Shown piece after piece: positions 58,049 through 64,000 of a stretch of DNA of 64,000 bases. The position numbers and the translations under genes are program-made. The notes under the pieces are model-generated. The model did no database searches and had not been told where the DNA came from. It saw only the letters and a program-made list of their open reading frames with translations. The stretch spans positions 21,693 through 85,692 of the forward strand of contig JAQBGV010000123.1 of the NCBI GenBank assembly GCA_032128395.1, given 5' to 3'. Position 1 is the first letter of the stretch; the number at the start of each line of letters is the position of its first letter. This stretch comes from JAQBGV01 sp032128395 (GTDB lineage: Bacteria; Planctomycetota; UBA8108; UBA1146).

Positions 58049-61000
58049 ATGGCCGTCGACCCCGGCGCGTGTCAAGATGTGCCTGTGATCGAGACGCTCC
58101 CTCCCCCCGCGGACCGCGAGTCCGACATCGCTCGGGCGCTCACCGAGCGTGGCCTCGAGCCGGGCGCACGCGCGGTCTACAACGTCCGGTCTCTGCTCGC
58201 GAGACTCGCGAACGCCGGTGCGGCACTCGAGCCGAGTTCCCTCCTCGCGAGCATCGAAGGCGCTTCCGACCCCGACCTCGCACTGAACGGTCTCGAGCGG
58301 ATCTCCGCGACACTCGCCGATCTAGGCCGCACTGCGATACTCGCCGATCCGGCCCTCCGAGCGCGGCTCTACCTGCTGTGCGGGGCGGGGGAGCCGTTCG
58401 CCGAGCATGTCGTGTCGTGCATCGACGACCTCGAGGACCCGGACTTCCCCGCGGGGGCAGGCTCTGCGATCGCGGTCTTCGTTCCGCACTCGGGAAAGGT
58501 CCATACTCGGGCCCGCGCGCTCGCGCGTTGGCACCGCAGGGAATTGCTCCGGATCTGTCTCGCCGAACTCGAGGGGTACCTCGATGTCGAGGAGACCGCG
58601 GTGGCGCTGACCGCGCTCGCCGATCGGACCGTCGAGGGGGCGTTCGCGATCGCGGGGGGGACCGAACTCCGCATGGCGGTCATCGCCCTCGGGAAGTGGG
58701 GAGGGAACGAGCTCAACTACTCCTCCGACATCGATCTCTTCTTCATCCGCGACGACGACGAGGACACCGAGCGGGCGGAGACGGTCGCGCGCGGGGTCCT
58801 CCGGCTCCTCGCCGGGTACGGAGGACTCCCACACCTCTACCGCACCGACCTCCGCCTGCGCCCCGGCGGGCCGACGGGACCGCTCGTACCTACGGTGAAG
58901 CGGGCGAAGGGGGCGTTCCGCGCGCACCCGGCGATGTCCGACGACGGCGGTGGATCGGCACCGAGCGGCGAGGTCGCCACCACCTGGGAACGCATCGTTT
59001 TCATCCGCGCGCGCCCCGTGATCGACCTCACCCGCGAGCTCCCCTCCCTGTTGCGCGTGATCGAAGAATTCGTGTACGAGCGCCCCTTCGACCTCGACGA
59101 GATCCGCACCCTCAAGGGATACAAGGAGGTCCTCGAGGCGAGGACGGCTCGCAACGACGACGAGCGCCGCGAGCTCAAGGTCGGCTGGGGCGGGATCCGC
59201 GACGTCGAGTACCTGGTGCAGTTCATGCAACTCCTCCACGGGCAGGTGTACCGGTCGATCCGCGGCGGGAACGTCTTCGGAGCACTGCGCCGCCTCGGTC
59301 GAATCGGTGCGCTGACCGCCACCGAGTCCGCCTTCCTCCTCGAGGGGTACCGATTCCTGCGGAGGGTCGAGCACCATTTGATGCTGCGACACCGACGCCA
59401 GAGCTTCACGCTCCCCGAGATCGAGGCCGAGCAGAGCGCGCTCGCACGCGCGGTGGGGCAGCGCGACTGGGGGCGATTTCTCACCGAACTCGATCGACGT
59501 CGCGGGGGGATCCGGGAGATTCTCGAGCGACTGTTCCATCAGCTCTTCCAAGGCTACGGGGACGAACGTCTCGGCGAGGTGCACGTAGTGCTCGCGTTCC
59601 GGCCGCGCGCCGAAGTGATCGATCAAGTCTTCGCGCCGCTCCGCTTCCGCGACCCGCAGAAGGCGTACACCCTCCTGCGTCGACTCTCGTACCCGCGGCG
59701 GAAGGAACTCCGTTCACCGCGAGCCCGCCACTACCTCGCGCACCTGTTCCCGAGCCTTCTCGATGCGATCGCGCGCACTCCGGACCCCGATCAAGCGACG
59801 CTGATGTTCACCAGCTGCGTCGAGACGCTCGGCGCCCCCGCGGTCTTCTACCAACTCCTCGCGGAGCGGCCGGAGAGCTGTCACCTGTTCGTCGACCTCT
59901 TCGGGCGGAGCCGTTTCATCTCGGAACTGCTGCTCGACCATCCCGGAACGCTCGACGAGATCATCGATCGACTGCGCACCCGGTCGCGGGTCCGCGAGGA
60001 GGGACTGGTCGACGAGTTGCGCGCGAGTCTGGCGGCGGTGCCTCAAGAACGGGCGGGCTCGACCCTGCACGAATTTCGAGCGATCTACACCGTCGAAGCG
60101 GCGATTCTCGATCTCGGCGGGCGGATTCCGCTAGTCAGTGTGCTCCGACGACTCTCCGCGGTCGCTCGTGCGACGTTGCGCGTTCTCGATGAGCGCGCAT
60201 TCGCCGCGGTCGAGGAGAGGCTGGGACCGCTCGTCCCGATCGAAGGGGAGCCGCCCCCTCGTCACGCGATCCTCGCCCTCGGACGTCTCGGGGGGAACGA
60301 GATCGGCTACGCGTCGGACATCGACATGATCCTCGTCTACGACGGTCGCGGGGAGACCGCGGAGGGAGTCGCCGAGCGCGAGTTCTTCACGCAGCTCCTG
60401 CAACAGGTGATCGCCGACCTCGGCAACCCTGGCGGAGGAGGCGCGCTCTACTCGGTCGATCTGCGATTGCGGCCGCACGGATCGGCGGGGACGCTCGTCC
60501 ACTCCTTCCGGGGTTTTCGGGAGTATTTCCTGGGCCCGGACTCGCAGGTGTGGGAGCACCAGGCGTTGACCCGCAGCTCCCCTGCCGCGGGGGATGCGGA
60601 GTTGGCCGAGGAAGTGATCGCGTTCGCCCGTGCGAATCTCGGCCGCGACCTCGCCCCGGAGGAGATCGTCGCGCAGCTCCTCGAGATGCACCACCGTCGC
60701 CGGGAGAACCCGCGGCGCGCTGGATTTCAGCTCAAGACCGGACCGGGGGGGATCCTCGACATCGAGTTCCTCGTCCAGTCGCTGATCGTCCTCCACTCCC
60801 GCGAACACGCCGACCTCTGGGAGCCGAACACTGCCAAGGCGATCCTGCTCCTCGCTCGGAAGGGGCTCCTCTCGGGCGCTGAAGCGGCGAGCCTCTCGAC
60901 GGCGTATCTCTTCTTCCGACTGGTCGAGAACCGCCTCGGAATGCTGCATCGCTCGAGTGTTCGCACGGTGGCCACCGATGACGACTCGCTCCGCGATCTG

Positions 61001-61117
61001 GCGATTCGAATCGGCTACATCTCCGAGGGGGGGGTCGAACCGCAGGAGACCCTTATCGAAGAGCTCCGCTACCACACCCGAACCGTCCGGCGAATCTTCG
61101 AGGCGCGCTATTCATAG
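58049..61117 (+). CDS. glnE: Glutamine synthetase adenylyltransferase/deadenylyltransferase
   Basis: 1022 residues with the two-headed GlnE layout. The N-terminal half contains GKWGGNELNYSSDIDLFFI (about residue 216) and DLRLRPGGPTGPL, and the C-terminal half GRLGGNEIGYASDIDMILVY (about 748) and DLRLRPHGSAGTL. Both DxD pairs of the nucleotidyltransferase cores are intact, so deadenylylation (N half) and adenylylation (C half) activities are both expected. GlnE switches glutamine synthetase off and on with nitrogen status. No glnB or glnA is nearby. The ATG at 58049 is chosen; GTG codons closer to VIETLPP are possible. The gene ends 224 bases before the hybrid kinase. Confidence 0.93.
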   Translation: MAVDPGACQDVPVIETLPPPADRESDIARALTERGLEPGARAVYNVRSLLARLANAGAALEPSSLLASIEGASDPDLALNGLERISATLADLGRTAILADPALRARLYLLCGAGEPFAEHVVSCIDDLEDPDFPAGAGSAIAVFVPHSGKVHTRARALARWHRRELLRICLAELEGYLDVEETAVALTALADRTVEGAFAIAGGTELRMAVIALGKWGGNELNYSSDIDLFFIRDDDEDTERAETVARGVLRLLAGYGGLPHLYRTDLRLRPGGPTGPLVPTVKRAKGAFRAHPAMSDDGGGSAPSGEVATTWERIVFIRARPVIDLTRELPSLLRVIEEFVYERPFDLDEIRTLKGYKEVLEARTARNDDERRELKVGWGGIRDVEYLVQFMQLLHGQVYRSIRGGNVFGALRRLGRIGALTATESAFLLEGYRFLRRVEHHLMLRHRRQSFTLPEIEAEQSALARAVGQRDWGRFLTELDRRRGGIREILERLFHQLFQGYGDERLGEVHVVLAFRPRAEVIDQVFAPLRFRDPQKAYTLLRRLSYPRRKELRSPRARHYLAHLFPSLLDAIARTPDPDQATLMFTSCVETLGAPAVFYQLLAERPESCHLFVDLFGRSRFISELLLDHPGTLDEIIDRLRTRSRVREEGLVDELRASLAAVPQERAGSTLHEFRAIYTVEAAILDLGGRIPLVSVLRRLSAVARATLRVLDERAFAAVEERLGPLVPIEGEPPPRHAILALGRLGGNEIGYASDIDMILVYDGRGETAEGVAEREFFTQLLQQVIADLGNPGGGGALYSVDLRLRPHGSAGTLVHSFRGFREYFLGPDSQVWEHQALTRSSPAAGDAELAEEVIAFARANLGRDLAPEEIVAQLLEMHHRRRENPRRAGFQLKTGPGGILDIEFLVQSLIVLHSREHADLWEPNTAKAILLLARKGLLSGAEAASLSTAYLFFRLVENRLGMLHRSSVRTVATDDDSLRDLAIRIGYISEGGVEPQETLIEELRYHTRTVRRIFEARYS

Positions 61118-61341
61118 GAAGCCCCTCGGGATCTTCGCCAGGAATTCACAATGCGGGATCTTGGTAGGGTGCGGGAATCAGAGGGAGGGACGCACACCCC
61201 ATGAAGAGGCAATAGGAGCCTCGAGCAGCCGCAACGCTGCGATCCCACCTCTGCAAATTCTCTCCCGATCCCCCTCGTCCCCTGCCGATATCACGAGTAC
61301 GGATCGGGCCCGGAGTGCGCCCCGGGCCCGTCCGGAGCTTC

Positions 61342-63648
61342 ATGCGCAGGGAAGAGGATCTCTTGTCTGGTCGCGCAACCGTTGTCTCGCTGATCATCCT
61401 GGGGGTCGCCCTCTCGGCGGTCATCCACTGGAAGACCCGCCGAGACCTCGGGGAAGCCGTGTCGACCCACGAGAGGGAAGTGCAGAACGAAGCGATCCTC
61501 GCCCGGGGTCGGATCGAGAACAGCTTCCGGTCGATCTACGGTGGGCTGCGTACCGTCGCTCGTCTTCCCGGGGTCCGGGCGTTGACCCCCGAGTCTCGGA
61601 AGAGCGAATTTCTCGACCCGGGGACCCGCGAGATCGTCGCGGAGATCTACAAGAACCTCGAGGCGTCGGTGGGCATCTCCGCGCTCTCGATCGTCCCCTT
61701 CCCTTTCGACCCGAACGGTCTCGACCCGAGCGGACGGTCGCCGCGCGAGCCCTTGGTCACCTTTGGCGAGAAGACCGCCGTCCGACCCGGGAAACCGGGG
61801 CGGGGGAGCTCCAGCGGAGCCGAGATCGACCAGTTCGCCCTGCTCCTCACGCAGCTTCAACTGCTCCAGCAGTTCCACCCGATCGAGGCTGGGATCGAGG
61901 GGCTCGCCTATCCGGCGATCAGCGGTCCGCAGGTGACATCCCGTGATGACGCCCGATCGAATCGCAGAGAGCTCGTCTACTCAGTTCCGATCTACGGATG
62001 GTCCGGTGAATTGAGCGGTTGCGCGTCCGCGGTCATCCCGGGGAGCGCGCTGGAGCGGCTCCTCCCGGACGGCGAGTTCGTCATGGTTCACCCGAACTAC
62101 GCGGTTTCGATTCTCTCCGAGGAGCCAGGAACCGCGGAGGAGTCTCGGGCGCACTGGTCGGTCGGCGAGCCCGACCGCTCGCGAATCCTCTCGGAAGTGA
62201 TCCCGCTCTCGATCCAGGATGAGTACCCGGAGTGGTCGCTCTGGCTGAGCGCCCCGGATTCCGCGTACTGGTCCCGGAGCGATGTTCGGCTCGCGCGCTT
62301 CTCCGGAGTCGCCTCGCACCTCCTCGTGTGGTGCGGGATCTTGTTCCTGATCCTGACGCTGAGGAAGTCGACGCGCCATCACCGAGAGCTTGTCGAGGCG
62401 AATCGCGAGCTCGAAGCGCAGGTCCATGAACGCACCGAAGCGTGCGACGAAGCGAGCCGGCTCGCGCACTCGGCGACCGAGGCGAAGAGCGCGTTCCTCG
62501 CGAAGATGAGTCACGAGATCCGCACCCCCATGTCGGCGATCCTCGGCTTCACCGATCTCCTGCTCGATCCGGATACGGAGGAGGCACGCAGGAGCGATGC
62601 GATCGAGACGATTCGCCGCAACGGGCGCCACCTCCTCAACCTGATCAACGACATCCTGGACCTGTCGAAGATCGAGGCAGGGCGGCTCGAGATCGAGCGG
62701 CTCCCCGTCAAGACCCGGACGCTCATCCGCGACATGGTCGACCTTCTCCGGATCCGAGCCGAATCGCGTCACACCACGCTCGCGACCGAGCTTGTAGGGG
62801 AGATCCCGGAGCAGTTCGAGACCGACCCGACTCGACTCAAACAAGCCCTCGTCAATTTGATCGGAAACGCCATCAAGTTTACCGAGGGGGGAAACGTTCG
62901 CGTTCGAGTCGAGTGCGACCGCGACGCGGAGAAGATCACCTTCCACGTGATCGACAACGGGATCGGGATGACCTCGGCCCAGGTTTCTCGGATCTTCCAG
63001 CCGTTTTCCCAGGCGGAACCCTCGACGACGCGTCGATTTGGCGGCACGGGACTCGGCCTGGCGATCACGAAGAGCATCGCGGAGCTCCTCGATGGCGAGA
63101 TCGGGGTCAAGAGCGAGCCGGGGAAGGGAAGCACGTTCTCCCTGACGGTCGCGACCGGATCGCTCGGTGGGATCGCAAACCTGAGTGAACTCGACGAAGA
63201 GCGTTACCAGCCGACGCCCCGCCTCGAGATGATCGCTCACATCGATGGTCGCGTCCTCCTGGTCGAAGATGGCCCCGACAACCAGGCGATCATCTCGTAC
63301 ATGCTGCGCCGAGCGGGGGCCGAAGTGATGCTCGCGAGCAACGGTCGAGAGGGTGGCGAACTCGCCCTGGCCGCGAGCCGCGCCCGCCGGCCGTTCGACG
63401 TGATTCTGATGGACATGGACATGCCGATCCTCGACGGCTACGAGGCGACCCGCTGGTTGCGCGAGGAGGGATATCAGGGCCAGGTGATCGCCCTGACCGC
63501 CCACGCGATGAAGGGCGACCTCGACAAGTGCCTCGCAGCCGGCTGCGACCACTACATGTCGAAGCCGGTCGAGCGCGAAGATCTGGTCCGCGAAGTCGCA
63601 AACAGGGTCGGGCTACGCAGCACCGCGAAGCCCACGGCGGTCTACTGA
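61342..63648 (+). CDS. Hybrid sensor histidine kinase with receiver domain
   Basis: 768 residues. The first membrane helix (VVSLIILGVALSAVIHW) and the second (LLVWCGILFLILTL) flank an extracytoplasmic sensor region (about 35-325) containing CHASE-type features (RDLGEAVSTHEREVQNEAILARGRIENSFRSIYGGL). Then come a coiled linker, a HisKA domain with the phospho-His in AKMSHEIRTPMSA (H391), an HATPase_c domain (VNLIGNAIKFTEGG, DNGIGMTSAQVSRIF, GGTGLGLAI) and a receiver domain with LLVEDGPDN and the phospho-Asp in LMDMDMPILDG (D691), with the conserved lysine in YMSKPVERED. The ATG at 61342 has GGAG five bases upstream. The output partner is not nearby. Confidence 0.92.
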   Translation: MRREEDLLSGRATVVSLIILGVALSAVIHWKTRRDLGEAVSTHEREVQNEAILARGRIENSFRSIYGGLRTVARLPGVRALTPESRKSEFLDPGTREIVAEIYKNLEASVGISALSIVPFPFDPNGLDPSGRSPREPLVTFGEKTAVRPGKPGRGSSSGAEIDQFALLLTQLQLLQQFHPIEAGIEGLAYPAISGPQVTSRDDARSNRRELVYSVPIYGWSGELSGCASAVIPGSALERLLPDGEFVMVHPNYAVSILSEEPGTAEESRAHWSVGEPDRSRILSEVIPLSIQDEYPEWSLWLSAPDSAYWSRSDVRLARFSGVASHLLVWCGILFLILTLRKSTRHHRELVEANRELEAQVHERTEACDEASRLAHSATEAKSAFLAKMSHEIRTPMSAILGFTDLLLDPDTEEARRSDAIETIRRNGRHLLNLINDILDLSKIEAGRLEIERLPVKTRTLIRDMVDLLRIRAESRHTTLATELVGEIPEQFETDPTRLKQALVNLIGNAIKFTEGGNVRVRVECDRDAEKITFHVIDNGIGMTSAQVSRIFQPFSQAEPSTTRRFGGTGLGLAITKSIAELLDGEIGVKSEPGKGSTFSLTVATGSLGGIANLSELDEERYQPTPRLEMIAHIDGRVLLVEDGPDNQAIISYMLRRAGAEVMLASNGREGGELALAASRARRPFDVILMDMDMPILDGYEATRWLREEGYQGQVIALTAHAMKGDLDKCLAAGCDHYMSKPVEREDLVREVANRVGLRSTAKPTAVY

Positions 63649-63660
63649 GGGGTTTTCCCC

Positions 63661-63900
63661 CCAACGAGGCGCGCTCTGCTTTCTTGAGGGGCCTGGCTCC
63701 CAGGCCCCTCGTGCTCGCGGCGGAGCCGCTCGCACTTCACCCCAACGAGCTCGCCTCCGGCTCGGGGGGGGGTGCGCTTTCAGGCGATTTTGCTGAGGGC
63801 CTGGCTCCCAGTCCCCTCGTACTCGCGGCGTAGCCGCTCGCACTTCACCCCAACGAGGCGCGCTCCGCTTTCTTGAGGGGCCTGGCTCCCAGGCCCCTCG
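63661..63900 (+). repeat. Three tandem copies of a hairpin-containing repeat
   Basis: Units starting CCAACGAG at 63661, 63742 and 63850. Units 1 and 3 contain the perfect hairpin GAGGGGCCTGG-CTC-CCAGGCCCCTC (63686-63710 in unit 1); the middle copy is degenerate (CTGGCTCCCAG). Each unit also has GCACTTCACCC at its end. Position after the kinase stop suggests a terminator or an intergenic repeat family. Confidence 0.8.
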
Positions 63901-64000
63901 GGGGGGGGGGGGGGGGCCGCGGCCCCCCCCCCCCCCCCCCCCCCCCCCCCGCGCGGGGGGGGGGGGGGGGGGGGGGGGGTGGGGGAGAGAGGGAAGGGGG
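63900..64000. other. Homopolymer G/C runs, probable contig-end artefact
   Basis: About 16 G, CCGCGG, about 28 C, GCGC, about 25 G and a short AG-rich tail. It reads like a sequencing/assembly artefact, not genomic DNA. Confidence 0.85.

Noticed and set aside
61118..61341. Possible small gene between glnE and the hybrid kinase
   Set aside because: No frame with a ribosome site and coding composition; probably the kinase promoter region.

Overview
The window is a GC-rich bacterial chromosome fragment that looks like a Planctomycetota or closely related metagenome-derived contig. This rests on several secreted proteins ending in dockerin-like paired calcium-loop modules (RGD..DG..DI.DP..L...LF..GP....P.CG), a very large C25 (gingipain-type) surface protein, DUF1572, HTTM and PrsW families, and many GTG/TTG starts. 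No rRNA or tRNA gene was seen, so the assignment is an inference. The last ~100 bases are homopolymer G/C runs that look like a contig-end artefact.

Layout. 0.5-5.8 kb: an HTTM-DUF393-toroid membrane fusion with its small partner, a VOC protein, a deiodinase-like protein whose reading frame crosses an in-frame TGA, and a YbaK deacylase. 5.9-15.6 kb (minus strand): aminotransferase, S9 prolyl-oligopeptidase-like peptidase, and the C25 surface protein. 16.1-22.1 kb: a tightly overlapping operon of BY-kinase-like polysaccharide copolymerase, nucleotidyltransferase, PqqD-like carrier, HprK-like kinase, SPASM radical SAM enzyme, a 59-residue Cys-containing peptide and an S24/S26-like peptidase, which reads as a peptide-modification (RiPP-like) cassette. 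22.4-28.7 kb: zinc ribbon, cardiolipin synthase, AlkD, a second TGA-interrupted protein (thioredoxin-like), a PAS/pseudo-receiver protein and a membrane HExxH protein. 28.8-39.6 kb: SEC-C protein, alcohol dehydrogenase, DUF3592, secreted dockerin-like proteins (one frameshifted), HAD phosphatase, RlmI-type methyltransferase and a large secreted unknown. 39.7-47.8 kb: VIT1/CCC1 transporter and type III polyketide synthase, then a run of membrane proteins (PrsW, pseudo-rhomboid), DinB and a VKOR-DsbA fusion. 48.1-53.4 kb: a four-gene TolC/MacA/MacB-type efflux operon. 53.4-63.6 kb: Ser/Thr kinase, FG-GAP/dockerin secreted protein, GlnE and a hybrid histidine kinase.

The most notable observation is two independent genes (4322-5092 and 25553-25993) in which TGA sits exactly at the redox active site (SYT-U-PPF and PW-U-PAC). 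Each TGA is followed at the right distance by a GC-rich hairpin with a GU-containing apical loop, so they are very probably selenoproteins that standard gene callers would split. A family of REP-doublet (REPIN-like) inverted repeats is scattered between genes.
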